Shown: piece after piece, positions 19,142-28,900 of the stretch
Layout of the letters: the number at the start of each line of letters is the position of its first letter
Numbering within the stretch: position 1 is the first letter of the stretch
NCBI RefSeq assembly: GCF_005577435.1
Contig: NZ_CP040396.1
Coordinates: 15,001 to 79,000, forward strand
Source of the DNA: Paenibacillus algicola
GTDB lineage: Bacteria; Bacillota; Bacilli; Paenibacillales; Paenibacillaceae
Length of the DNA stretch: 64,000 bases
Reading direction: 5' to 3'
Translations under genes and position numbers: made by a program
Notes under the pieces: model-generated
What the model saw: only the letters and a program-made list of their open reading frames with translations
Told to the model about the DNA's origin: nothing
Database searches by the model: none

Positions 19142-19170
19142 CAGCTCCCGAAGGGGGCTGTTTTTATTTG
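19142..19170 (+). terminator. veg terminator
   Basis: Stem CAGCTCCC/GGGGGCTG, loop GAA, followed by TTTTTATTT. Confidence 0.88.
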
Positions 19171-19212
19171 CGCAGCGGTTGCATTGCTGCTGTTCGTTCC
19201 ATGAATGGGAAG

Positions 19213-19241
19213 GCATGAGGAGGAAGAACGGGAGCATACTA
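19213..19241 (+). promoter_or_regulatory. sigma-G promoter of sspF
   Basis: GCATG (19213-19217, fits GHATR), 17-bp spacer and CATACTA (19235-19241, fits CATNHTA at every position). Transcription would begin near 19248. Confidence 0.75.
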
Positions 19242-19285
19242 AGGACGGTCACCCCCACATCACGTTCAAGGAGGCGGATTCAACA

Positions 19286-19468
19286 GTGAGCCGGAGAAGA
19301 AGAAGCATGATGTCGGAAGAGCTGAAGTATGAGCTGGCGAAGGAGCTCGGTTTTTATGACACGGTGCAAAAAGAGGGCTGGGGCGGGATCAAGGCCAGCG
19401 ACGCCGGCAATATGGTCAAAAAAGCGATTGAGCTCGCCGAGCGCGCAGCCCGCGGACCACAGCAGTAA
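19286..19468 (+). CDS. sspF: small acid-soluble spore protein, SspF type
   Basis: The 60-aa protein contains [20 protein letters not shown], then [19 protein letters not shown], the alpha/beta SASP signature that binds and protects spore DNA. The start was placed at GTG 19286: AAGGAGG at 19268-19274 precedes it, the length equals B. subtilis SspF, and the sigma-G promoter's start site lies downstream of the longer ORF's ATG at 19205. A terminator follows. Confidence 0.93.
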   Translation: MSRRRRSMMSEELKYELAKELGFYDTVQKEGWGGIKASDAGNMVKKAIELAERAARGPQQ

Positions 19469-19492
19469 TGCAGCAAAGGCACTTATAACGTC

Positions 19493-19517
19493 GGCCTTCC
19501 TTCGGGAAGGCCTTTTT
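19493..19517 (+). terminator. sspF terminator
   Basis: Stem GGCCTTCC/GGAAGGCC, tetraloop TTCG, followed by TTTTT. Confidence 0.92.
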
Positions 19518-19634
19518 CATTTTTGACGCATATAAATGACTTGTACGTTCTGGTTTGCTAATATAGAGGCATTAGATGTTTTTCCCCTGTGGGTCAGGTA
19601 TGAGCTTATGGGAGATGCTAAGGACAGGTGAACG

Positions 19635-20492
19635 GTGTTGAAAATATACGAGAAGGCTCCGGCCAAAATTAATTTAATGCTAGATGTGCTTCACAAAAGG
19701 CCTGACGGGTTCCATGAGGTGGAGATGGTGATGACCATGATCGATCTGGCAGACCGTCTGGAGCTGGAGGAGCAGCCAAGGGATACGATTATGATTACAA
19801 GCCAGGCGGGCTACATTCCGCTGGATGAGAAGAACCTGGCCTTTCAGGCGGCCAGGCTCGTGAAGGAGCGTTACGGGGTCCGCAAGGGTGTGCATATTCA
19901 CCTGGACAAGAACATTCCGGTCGCTGCCGGGCTGGCAGGCGGAAGCAGTGACGCAGCGGCTGCGCTGCGCGGCCTGAACCGGCTGTGGGGACTGAATATG
20001 CCGCTTGAGGACATGCTCGCCTTCGGGGCAGAGCTGGGCTCAGATGTTCCTTTCTGTGTGACAGGGGGAACAGCACTGGCAACGGGACGGGGAGAGATTC
20101 TGACCCCGGTCAGCCCGCCGCCGCAGGGCTGGGCCATTGTGGCCAAGCCGCCAATCAATGTGTCTACGGCGGAGGTGTACGGCAAGCTGAAGGCAGATCA
20201 GATAAAGTTCCACCCTTCCGCGAAGGAGATGACTGCAGCGCTGGCCAAGGGAAGCTTCACAGAGATGTGTGAGCAGCTTGGCAACGTGCTGGAAGAGGTC
20301 ACACCGAAGCTGCACCCGGAGGTGCAGCAGCTCAAGGAGGCGATGCTGAGGCTGGGAGCCGATGGCGCCCTCATGTCCGGCAGCGGACCGACGGTGTTCG
20401 GGCTCGTGTCCAAGGAGTCGAAGGTGGCCCGGATCTACAACGGATTGCGCGGCTTCTGCAAGGAAGTGTACGCGGTTAGGCTGCTTACATAA
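19635..20492 (+). CDS. ispE: 4-diphosphocytidyl-2-C-methyl-D-erythritol kinase
   Basis: The 285-aa GHMP kinase has [12 protein letters not shown] near the N-terminus, the ATP loop [20 protein letters not shown] and the C-terminal [10 protein letters not shown]. It acts in the MEP pathway for isoprenoid precursors. The start is GTG at 19635 after AGGTG. The next gene purR begins about 95 bases downstream. Confidence 0.97.
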   Translation: MLKIYEKAPAKINLMLDVLHKRPDGFHEVEMVMTMIDLADRLELEEQPRDTIMITSQAGYIPLDEKNLAFQAARLVKERYGVRKGVHIHLDKNIPVAAGLAGGSSDAAAALRGLNRLWGLNMPLEDMLAFGAELGSDVPFCVTGGTALATGRGEILTPVSPPPQGWAIVAKPPINVSTAEVYGKLKADQIKFHPSAKEMTAALAKGSFTEMCEQLGNVLEEVTPKLHPEVQQLKEAMLRLGADGALMSGSGPTVFGLVSKESKVARIYNGLRGFCKEVYAVRLLT

Positions 20493-20560
20493 GCAAGAAA
20501 AGGGCGCCGATTCCACAAGTTCTTGTGGAAAGACGTACGAGAATGTTATATTAACTGTAT

Positions 20561-20573
20561 AATATTCGGATTT
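20561..20573 (-). promoter_or_regulatory. candidate PurBox half-site overlapping a -10 element upstream of purR
   Basis: The minus strand reads AAATCCGAATATT, matching the PurBox AWWWCCGAACWWT at 12 of 13 positions. It overlaps a TATAAT at 20558-20563. A convincing second half-site was not found, though ACGAGAATGTT at 20537-20547 is loosely similar. B. subtilis purR is autoregulated. Confidence 0.45.
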
Positions 20574-20587
20574 AGTGAGGATACGAC

Positions 20588-21415
20588 GTGAAAAAATTAA
20601 AGCGCAGCGAACGACTGGTCGATATGACCCAGTTCTTATTGGCTAAACCCCATACATTAATTCCCTTAACGACCTTTGCGGATCGGTATGGTGCAGCCAA
20701 GTCCTCCATCAGTGAGGACCTGGCCATCATCAAGGAAGTGTTCGAGGAGGAGGGCCTCGGTGAATTGCAGACGCTGGCGGGTGCTGCCGGCGGTGTGCGG
20801 TATATTCCGAAGCTGAGCCAGGAGCGTGCGCTGGACTTTGTTCAGGAGCTGTGCGGCAAGCTGCAGCAGTCTGACCGGATCCTGCCGGGAGGCTATTTGT
20901 ATATGTCCGACCTTCTTGGACAGCCCTCTCTAATGAACGAGGCAGGCAAGATTATCGCTACGGCCTTTGCGCATCGGGATATCGATGTGGTGATGACGGT
21001 AGAGACCAAGGGCATTCCGCTCGCTTATGCGACGGCAGCGCAGCTGAACCTGCCGGTGGTCCTGGTGCGAAGAGACCATCAGGTAACCGAGGGCTCGGCG
21101 GTTAGCATTAACTATGTATCCGGCTCCCATAAGAGCATTCATACGATGTCTCTCTCACGGAGAGCGCTGCGGGAGCAGTCCCGGGTCTTGATCGTGGATG
21201 ATTTTATGAAGGCAGGCGGAACGATTCAGGGCATGGTGGATCTGCTGGCTGAATTTAATGCCGAGGTTGCAGGCGTAGGTGTGCTGGTGGAGTCCGGTGC
21301 GATCGAATCGCAGGAGCGGCTGCTGCAGGATTATATTTCGCTTGCATGCCTGAACGATGTAGATGCGCGGAGCAAGATGATTACGGTTCGGCCCGGAAAT
21401 TACTTTCAACAATAA
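20588..21415 (+). CDS. purR: purine operon repressor
   Basis: The 275-aa protein has an N-terminal winged helix (KLKRSERLVDMTQFLLAKP... SSISEDLAIIKEVF) fused to a phosphoribosyltransferase-like domain. The PRPP-binding loop is VLIVDDFMKAGGT. PRPP or (p)ppGpp binding controls its repression of purine genes. The start is GTG at 20588 after GAGG. The yabJ gene that follows purR in B. subtilis is missing; spoVG comes next. Confidence 0.96.
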   Translation: MKKLKRSERLVDMTQFLLAKPHTLIPLTTFADRYGAAKSSISEDLAIIKEVFEEEGLGELQTLAGAAGGVRYIPKLSQERALDFVQELCGKLQQSDRILPGGYLYMSDLLGQPSLMNEAGKIIATAFAHRDIDVVMTVETKGIPLAYATAAQLNLPVVLVRRDHQVTEGSAVSINYVSGSHKSIHTMSLSRRALREQSRVLIVDDFMKAGGTIQGMVDLLAEFNAEVAGVGVLVESGAIESQERLLQDYISLACLNDVDARSKMITVRPGNYFQQ

Positions 21416-21484
21416 GGGCGCTGTATTTGTCGATATTGTAGCGTTTTCAAACGAATCCCGACGAAGTCTGTCGAAAATATCTGA

Positions 21485-21886
<402 letters not shown>

Positions 21887-21904
21887 GATTACTATTGGGG
21901 TTCG

Positions 21905-21947
21905 AAGAAAAGAGAGCCATACCCGTGGCTCTCTTTTCTTTTTTTCT
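21905..21947 (+). terminator. spoVG terminator
   Basis: A 15-bp perfect stem AAGAAAAGAGAGCCA/TGGCTCTCTTTTCTT followed by seven T. Confidence 0.94.
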
Positions 21948-21995
21948 AGAATGATATATATTCAGTAGTGAGTTCAAGAGGAGGAGGCAGGGCCC

Positions 21996-23405
21996 TTGAA
22001 AAGATTAGCTGTAGTCCTCGCCGCTGGCCAGGGCAAACGAATGAAATCCAAATTATATAAAGTGCTGCACCCCGTCTGCGGGAAACCGATGGTGGGTCAT
22101 GTGCTGCAAACGGTTGAACAAGTGAAATCGGAACGTACCGTCGTCGTGGTCGGGCATGGCGCGGAAGCTGTACGCTCTTATCTGGGTGATGCGGCGGAAT
22201 ATGTGCTGCAGGAGCAGCAGCTTGGAACTGGTCATGCTGTGAAGCAGGCCAAGGAGCTGATCGGTCAGGAGGAAGGCTCTACGATTGTTATTTGCGGTGA
22301 TACCCCGCTCGTGACACCAGAGACGCTTGAGGGACTGCTGGAGCTGCATGAGAGCAATCAGGCGGCAGTCACCATTCTGACAGCCCATATGGACAACCCG
22401 AAGGGCTACGGACGGATTATCCGCAGCGAGAAGGGCGATGTGCTGCGCATTGTAGAGCAGAAGGATTGCAGTCCGGAAGAGGATGCGGTGTGCGAGATTA
22501 ACACCGGTACCTATTGCTTCGATAATGCCAAGCTGTTCGCCGCGCTGGAGAAGGTCACGAACCAGAATGCTCAGCAGGAATATTATTTGACCGACTGTAT
22601 CAGCATCCTGAAGCAATCTGGCGACAAGGTGCTGGGCTACCAGACAGAGGATGAGGCAGAGTCCATCGGCGTGAACGACCGTCTCGCTCTTTCGCAAGCC
22701 GAAGCTCTGATGCGGGAGCGCATTGCAAGACGTCATATGCTGAACGGAGTCACGCTGATCGATCCGTCCTCTACGTACATCGGGGCAGATGTTCAGATCG
22801 GCAGCGATACCGTGATTTATCCGGGAACGTTTCTGAAGGGAAGCACGACAGTCGGAAGTCAGTGTACGCTGGGACCTAACAGTGAGATTGAAGATTCTTC
22901 TCTCGCTGACGGCGTAACCGTGAAATATTCGGTACTGTGCGAAGCAGAGGTGGGGGCAGAAACGTCTGTCGGGCCTTATGCGTATCTTCGTCCGGGCACC
23001 AAGCTGGGCCAGAACGTCAAGATCGGTGACTTCGTGGAAGTGAAGAATGCCGTCATTGATGATGGCTCCAAGGTCTCTCACCTCAGCTACATCGGCGATG
23101 CCTCGGTAGGCAAGAACGTAAATGTCGGCTGCGGCGCGATAACCGTGAACTACGATGGTTATAATAAATCTGTTACTGAAATTGAAGATGATGCCTTTAT
23201 CGGCAGCAATGTTAATCTTGTAGCCCCGGTAAAAGTGGGCAAGGGCGCATTCGTTGTAGCCGGCTCCACGATCACGCATTCCGTAGCGGAGAATGATCTG
23301 GCGATTGCCAGAGTGCGCCAGGAGAACAAGCCGGGATACGCCGAGAAAATCCGCTCCCGCGCCAAGGCCAAGAAGAGCAGCAATTCCTCGTCCAAGCCGG
23401 AGTGA
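21996..23405 (+). CDS. glmU: bifunctional N-acetylglucosamine-1-phosphate uridyltransferase / glucosamine-1-phosphate acetyltransferase
   Basis: The 469-aa protein makes UDP-GlcNAc for peptidoglycan. The N-terminal pyrophosphorylase has LAAGQGKRMKSKLYKVLHP and GDTPLVTPE. The C-terminal half is a left-handed beta helix of hexapeptide repeats ending with CGAITVNYDGYNK and the acetyl-CoA site. A Lys/Ser-rich tail makes it slightly long. The start is TTG at 21996, with GAGGAGG upstream. Confidence 0.98.
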   Translation: MKRLAVVLAAGQGKRMKSKLYKVLHPVCGKPMVGHVLQTVEQVKSERTVVVVGHGAEAVRSYLGDAAEYVLQEQQLGTGHAVKQAKELIGQEEGSTIVICGDTPLVTPETLEGLLELHESNQAAVTILTAHMDNPKGYGRIIRSEKGDVLRIVEQKDCSPEEDAVCEINTGTYCFDNAKLFAALEKVTNQNAQQEYYLTDCISILKQSGDKVLGYQTEDEAESIGVNDRLALSQAEALMRERIARRHMLNGVTLIDPSSTYIGADVQIGSDTVIYPGTFLKGSTTVGSQCTLGPNSEIEDSSLADGVTVKYSVLCEAEVGAETSVGPYAYLRPGTKLGQNVKIGDFVEVKNAVIDDGSKVSHLSYIGDASVGKNVNVGCGAITVNYDGYNKSVTEIEDDAFIGSNVNLVAPVKVGKGAFVVAGSTITHSVAENDLAIARVRQENKPGYAEKIRSRAKAKKSSNSSSKPE

Positions 23406-23449
23406 TCAGGCAGCTACACAATTGAACCAGCACGGAGGGTTTTTATTTT

Positions 23450-24403
23450 ATGACTTATCTTGATTCCAAATTAAAAATTTTCACCTGTAACTCCAATCCC
23501 AAGCTGGCCCATCAAATCGCAGACTACATCGGCATTCCGATGGGCGATTCGCTGACCACCAGCTTCAGCGACGGCGAAATTCAAGTCAAGCTCTCCGAGA
23601 GCGTCCGCGGCTGTCATGTATATATCGTGCAGTCTACCTGCGGACCGGTCAACGATAACCTGATGGAGCTGCTCGTTATGGTGGATGCATTGAAGCGCGC
23701 ATCGGCCAAGAGCATTAACGTTGTTATTCCTTACTACGGCTATGCCCGGCAGGACCGCAAGGCACGCTCGCGTGATCCAATCACAGCAAAGCTCGTAGCG
23801 AACCTGATCGAAACTGCTGGTGCTCACCGCGTCATCTGTATGGATTTGCATGCGATGCAGATCCAGGGCTTCTTCGATATTCCGGTAGACCATTTGCTGG
23901 GGGTGCCAATCATTGCCCAGTATTTCCGGTCCAAGCAAATCGAGAACCCGGTGGTCGTATCTCCAGACCATGGCGGTGTCGTCCGCGCCCGCAAGCTCGC
24001 TGATTTCCTGAATGCCCCGCTGGCGATTATCGACAAGCGCCGTCCGGAGCCGAATGTCAGCGAAGTGATGAACATTATCGGTAATATTGAAGGCAAGACC
24101 GCTATTCTGATCGATGATATTATTGATACAGCCGGCACCATTGTGCTGGGAGCCAATGCCTTGATGGAGGGCGGCGTGAAGGAAGTATACGCCTGCTGTA
24201 CACATCCGGTGCTCTCCGGCCCGGCGATGGAGCGGCTGGAGAATTCGCCGCTGAAGGAAGTCATTGTGACGGATACGATTCCGATTACCCATCCAAACCC
24301 AAGCAGCAAGCTGACAGTATTGTCCGTAGCTCCGCTAATGGGCGAGGCTATTATCCGTGTCCATGAAGAGCTGTCCATCAGCAAGCTGTTCGAGATCGAA
24401 TAA
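23450..24403 (+). CDS. prs: ribose-phosphate pyrophosphokinase
   Basis: The 317-aa PRPP synthetase has [64 protein letters not shown] and the PRPP loop [11 protein letters not shown]. It supplies PRPP for purine, pyrimidine, NAD and His synthesis; purR, hpt and nadC in this window use or sense it. It lies 44 bases after glmU, so the pair is probably one operon. Confidence 0.98.
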   Translation: MTYLDSKLKIFTCNSNPKLAHQIADYIGIPMGDSLTTSFSDGEIQVKLSESVRGCHVYIVQSTCGPVNDNLMELLVMVDALKRASAKSINVVIPYYGYARQDRKARSRDPITAKLVANLIETAGAHRVICMDLHAMQIQGFFDIPVDHLLGVPIIAQYFRSKQIENPVVVSPDHGGVVRARKLADFLNAPLAIIDKRRPEPNVSEVMNIIGNIEGKTAILIDDIIDTAGTIVLGANALMEGGVKEVYACCTHPVLSGPAMERLENSPLKEVIVTDTIPITHPNPSSKLTVLSVAPLMGEAIIRVHEELSISKLFEIE

Positions 24404-24418
24404 CCGGCATCAGGCCAG

Positions 24419-24463
24419 CGCTAAGGGTTACCGCACCTTCCTAAGGAGCGGTAACCCTTAGCG
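24419..24463. terminator. bidirectional terminator-like inverted repeat between convergent genes
   Basis: A 16-bp perfect inverted repeat (CGCTAAGGGTTACCGC and its complement) with a 13-base loop that can itself fold. It has no long T-run. It sits exactly between prs and the minus-strand small gene. Confidence 0.6.
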
Positions 24464-24552
24464 GCTATACGCCGATGGACTGATACTGCATATGACAGCC
24501 TATCCATAGCGGGTAACCGCTTTCAATAAGGGGCGGGAAGGGCAGCGAAACG

Positions 24553-24753
24553 TCAATATCCGGGACGGGATACGAACGTGAAGCAGTTCCGATTGTATAC
24601 GGCGCCCTCAATCTCGACAAACTGCGGCTCCACGGCTGTGATGCAGCCCAGTGTAATATGAACTCCCTGGTCATAGACCTGAACGGGGATTCCATGCTTC
24701 ATGTGGTACTGGAAGTGGCTGTGGTGCGTCAACATCTTCCTCGTATGATCCAA
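24553..24753 (-). CDS. small conserved-looking hypothetical protein
   Basis: The 66-aa protein has a His-rich start and a body (GIPVQVYDQGVHITLGCITAVEPQFVEI, in part) suggesting a small beta-barrel, faintly like DUF2642 proteins; I cannot name a family. It starts at TTG, with AAGGTGGAG 7-8 bases upstream on the minus strand, which is the main reason to believe it. It diverges from pth and converges with prs. Confidence 0.6.
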   Translation of the reverse strand: MDHTRKMLTHHSHFQYHMKHGIPVQVYDQGVHITLGCITAVEPQFVEIEGAVYNRNCFTFVSRPGY

Positions 24754-24871
24754 TAGCGCTCCACCTTCTTATGTCGGGATGATGACATGACTATCACATG
24801 TCCTTTGTCCATCTATTGTACTTTAGAATAGGGGAAAGAGGAAAGCATAATTGCAGAAAGGACGTTTACTC

Positions 24872-25432
24872 ATGAAATGGATTGTCGGCCTGGGCAACCC
24901 GGGCCCCGCCTATGAGAAGACCCGCCATAATGTCGGGTTTATGGCTCTGGACGAGCTGGCCTCCCGGCATGGCTTCACCTTTAATCAGAGCAAATGCAAA
25001 TCCGTGATCGCAGAAGGGATCATCAACGGTCAGAAGGCTGTATTGATGAAGCCGATGACGTATATGAACTTATCCGGCGAGGCCGTCAGGGCTTATATGG
25101 ATTATTATAAAGTTCATCTGGACGATATGATCGTCGTTTATGATGATCTGGATACGGCCGTCGGCAGAATTCGTCTGCGCTACCAGGGCAGTGCCGGTGG
25201 ACATAACGGCATCAAGTCGATCATTCAGCATACAGGCACGCAGAGCTTCAACCGGGTGCGCATGGGCATTTCCCGGCCGACTCCGGGACGGGCTGTCGTC
25301 GACTATGTGCTGGGGACCTTTCCCAAGCAGGAGCAGGAGCCGCTGCAGCAAATGATCCACAGCACCTGCGACGCTCTGGAGCACAGCCTGAGCCATACCT
25401 TCGAGCAGACTATGCAGCGGTTCAACGGCTAG
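24872..25432 (+). CDS. pth: peptidyl-tRNA hydrolase
   Basis: The 186-aa protein releases peptides from dropped-off peptidyl-tRNA. It has GLGNPGPAYEKTRHNVGF (catalytic His), KPMTYMNLSG, VVYDDLD (catalytic Asp) and GGHNGIKSI. The start at 24872 follows AGAAAGGACG; the ORF's upstream TTG at 24851 was rejected. The ctc (general-stress L25) gene found between prs and pth in B. subtilis is absent. Confidence 0.97.
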   Translation: MKWIVGLGNPGPAYEKTRHNVGFMALDELASRHGFTFNQSKCKSVIAEGIINGQKAVLMKPMTYMNLSGEAVRAYMDYYKVHLDDMIVVYDDLDTAVGRIRLRYQGSAGGHNGIKSIIQHTGTQSFNRVRMGISRPTPGRAVVDYVLGTFPKQEQEPLQQMIHSTCDALEHSLSHTFEQTMQRFNG

Positions 25433-25473
25433 AAGTACTCGAGAATCTCTCTCTCATTGCCAACGGAAGCTTG

Positions 25474-25502
25474 TCTTAAAGTCTCTGAATAGGGACATAC
25501 TG
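25474..25502 (+). promoter_or_regulatory. weak candidate sigma-F promoter of fin
   Basis: GGACATACTG (25493-25502) matches the sigma-F -10 GGNRANAHTR except at the fourth base. A TCTTA 14 bp upstream fits the -35 GYWTA at 4 of 5 positions. Confidence 0.4.
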
Positions 25503-25533
25503 AGGAACATAAACCATTCCCAGGAGGCATACA

Positions 25534-25764
25534 ATGGCGATAAATTATGTTTGCAGACACTGCCGGACCCATCAAGGCGTGATTGATTCCCGCGGCATTT
25601 CCGAATCGAGGCTCGGGCTGGATGCCTTGACCCCCGAGGAACGCAGGGATATAATAGCGTATGATTTTAACGGAGAGATGATTGTCAACGTGACCTGCGA
25701 TCATTGCCGGGAAGCGCTGGAGATGCATCCGGAGCTCAGCCTGCTGGCGAGCCCGCTTCAATAG
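25534..25764 (+). CDS. fin: anti-sigma-F factor Fin (YabK)
   Basis: The 76-aa protein has paired CxxC zinc motifs: CRHCRTHQGVID near the start and CDHCREALE near residue 57. Fin is made under sigma-F and inhibits it, helping the forespore switch to sigma-G. Its position between pth and mfd matches B. subtilis yabK. CAGGAGGC precedes the ATG by 8 bases. Confidence 0.93.
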   Translation: MAINYVCRHCRTHQGVIDSRGISESRLGLDALTPEERRDIIAYDFNGEMIVNVTCDHCREALEMHPELSLLASPLQ

Positions 25765-25966
25765 AGTGGGCAGTCAATGATGCAGCCTGCACGGGGCCTA
25801 TATGCAGCCGCTGTCCTAAATGACGCAGCCTGTACATCTCTTCATGACGGATTCCTAGGACAGACAGAACCACTGACTACAAGAGCCTTGGCAGACATGC
25901 TGAAGGCTTCTTTTCAATTACTGATGAGCTTTTTATATTTCGCTTGCATAAAGAGAGGTGCCCCTT

Positions 25967-28900
25967 TTGCTACAAGCACTTATTGATGTTTTTTCCGAGG
26001 ATAAGGATTTTCAATCCATTACAGCGGGACTGGCTTCCGGGATGAGAGATCAGCTCATATCCGGGCTTACCGGCTCCTCCAGGCAGGTCATGATCGCAGG
26101 GGTGATGCAGAATCAGCAGCGTCCTGTGCTGGTTGTGACCCACAACATGTTCTCGGCCCAGAAAATTTACGATGACCTTCAGGAGATTCTATCTCCGGAG
26201 GATGTATTGCTGTACCCGGCGAATGAGCTTGTGGCGGCCGAATCGGCCGTATCCAGCCCGGAGGCCCTTGCCCAGCGAATTGAAGTGCTGCATCGCTGTG
26301 CTCGCGGCTTCCGGGGCCTTGTCGTGGCTCCGATTTCAGGGGTGCGGCGGCTGCTTCCCGCTCCGGAGGCGATGAAGGATGCGCGTATCCTTTTGCAGGA
26401 AGGAGGTCTGCTTGCGCTCGATGCCTTCCTCAACCAGATGATCGAGATGGGCTATGAGCGCGTGGAGCGGGTAGAATCCCGGGGAGAGATGAGCGTCCGC
26501 GGCGGCATTATCGACTTTTATCCCATGACAGCCCGTCATGCATACCGGGTGGAGCTCTTCGATGAAGACATCGACTCCATCCGCACCTTTGACCCCGGTG
26601 ATCAGCGCTCGATTGACAAGGTCCGTGAGGTGCTGATTACGCCCTGCAAAGAAATTATCGCGAGTCAGGAGTCGCTGAATCGTGCAGCGGATACTGTGCT
26701 GAGTCTGCTGGATACCCAGCTGGAGCGCATGACAGACCGGCAGGCGAAGCAGCGCCTGAAGGAAGAGATCGGCCGGGAGGCGGAAATGCTGCGGGAGCGT
26801 ATTTATTTCCCGGAAATGTATAAATACATTTCGCTGCTATATCCGGAGCACGCTCATCTGTATGACTACATGGCAGAGGATACGATTCTGGTGCTGGATG
26901 AGCCAGGACGCCTGCTGGAAACCGCCCGTCAGCTGGAACGCGATGAAGCGGAGTGGAACCTGCACCTGATTCAGCACGGGAAGTCGCTGCCAAGCCTGCC
27001 GCTCTCGCTGGAGCATGAAGAGGTCATTTACCAGCAACGCTACCAAAGCCTGCTGATCTCGGTCTTTTTGCGTCAGGTGCCGCGGATGCAGCCGAAAAAT
27101 ATCGTCAATTTCATTACCCGCGGCATGCAGGATTTCCATGGCCAAATGAACGTGCTGAAGGCCGAGATGGAAAGATGGAAGAAATCCGGGATCAAGGTGA
27201 TGATGCTCGGCGGCGATGCCGAGCGTATGGACCGGATGAAGCGGGTGCTGCACGACTATAGCATTGAGGAGCCGATGCTGCTTGAAGGCAGCCTGCAGAA
27301 CGGCTTCGAGCTCCCTTCCGTGCATGCAGCAGTCATTACCGAGGCAGAGATGTTCTCGCAGAAGCAGCGGAAGACGAGAAAAACAAGCCGTAATATGGAT
27401 AATGCCGAGCGGATCAAGAGCTATACCGAGCTGAAGGTCGGCGATTATGTTGTGCACCAAAACCACGGGATCGGCAAATATCTGGGCATTGGTACGCTGG
27501 AGATCAATGGCATTCATAAAGACTATATGCATATTTTATATGCGGGCAGTGACAAGCTATCGGTACCGATTGAGCAGATTGATCTGATCCAGAAATACGT
27601 AGGCTCGGAGGACAAGGAGCCGAAAATTTACAAGCTGGGCGGCAACGAATGGACGCGAGTGAAGAACAAGGTTCGCTCTTCCGTCCAGGATATTGCGGAT
27701 GATCTGATCAAGCTGTATGCCGAGCGGCAGTCCGCACCGGGCTACGGCTTTGAGAAGGACACGGCTGAGCAGCAGGAGTTCGAGGATATTTTTCCATATG
27801 ACGAAACGCCGGACCAGCTGCGGGCGATTACAGAAATTAAGAAGGACATGGAGCAGAACCGCCCGATGGACCGCCTGCTGTGCGGAGACGTCGGCTATGG
27901 CAAGACCGAGGTTGCTGTCCGTGCAGCCTTTAAAGCGGCGATTGAAGGGAAGCAGGTGGCTGTGCTGGTGCCAACGACGATCCTGGCCCAGCAGCACTAC
28001 GAAACGTTCCGGGAGCGCTTCTCAACCTATCCGATGAACATTGAGGTGCTGAGCCGCTTCCGCAGCCGCAAGGAGCAGAATGAAACGATTAAGAAGGTCA
28101 AGCAGGGGACGGTTGATATTCTGATCGGAACGCATCGCCTGCTGTCGCAGGACCTGGTATTCAAGGATCTAGGCCTCTTGATTGTCGATGAGGAGCAGCG
28201 GTTTGGCGTTACTCATAAGGAGAAGCTGAAGCGGCTGAAGACGAACGTGGACGTGCTGACCCTCACCGCCACTCCGATTCCGCGGACCCTGCATATGTCC
28301 ATGCTGGGCGTTCGTGATCTGTCGGTCATTGAAACCCCGCCAGAAAACCGGTTTCCGGTGCAGACCTATGTGCTGGAGCATAGCCAGACGCTTGTCCGCG
28401 AAGCGATTGAGCGGGAGCTGGCCCGAGGCGGACAGGTCTACTATCTGTATAACCGGGTGCAGGGAATTCAGGAAATGGCTGCCCAGATCTCAGAATTGGT
28501 GCCTGAGGCCAAGGTGGGCGTGGGCCACGGACAGATGAGTGAAACAGAGCTTGAGAAGACGATTCTGGATTTTCTGGATGGGGAGTATGACGTGCTGGTC
28601 AGTACGAGCATTATCGAGACCGGCGTAGATATCCCGAATGTGAACACCCTGATCGTGCACGATGCGGATAAGATGGGCTTGTCCCAGCTCTATCAGCTGA
28701 GAGGGCGGGTAGGCCGTTCCAACCGGATCGCATATGCGTATTTTACGTATCAGCGGGATAAGGTGTTAACCGAGGTTGCCGAGAAGCGGCTGCAGTCCAT
28801 CAAGGAATTTACGGAGCTCGGCTCGGGCTTCAAGATTGCCATGCGGGATTTGTCTATCCGGGGAGCGGGCAATCTGCTCGGGGCGGAGCAGCACGGCTTC

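Noticed and set aside
22053..23279. 408-codon minus-strand frame opposite glmU
   Set aside because: Shadow of a clearly identified gene; the composition looks antisense.
24465..24695. 76-codon minus-strand ORF overlapping the small gene at 24553-24753
   Set aside because: Alternative frame without a Shine-Dalgarno; the overlapping TTG frame has one and looks more protein-like.
25777..25986. Small ORF between fin and mfd
   Set aside because: No ribosome site, and it overlaps the mfd start; the composition is not protein-like.
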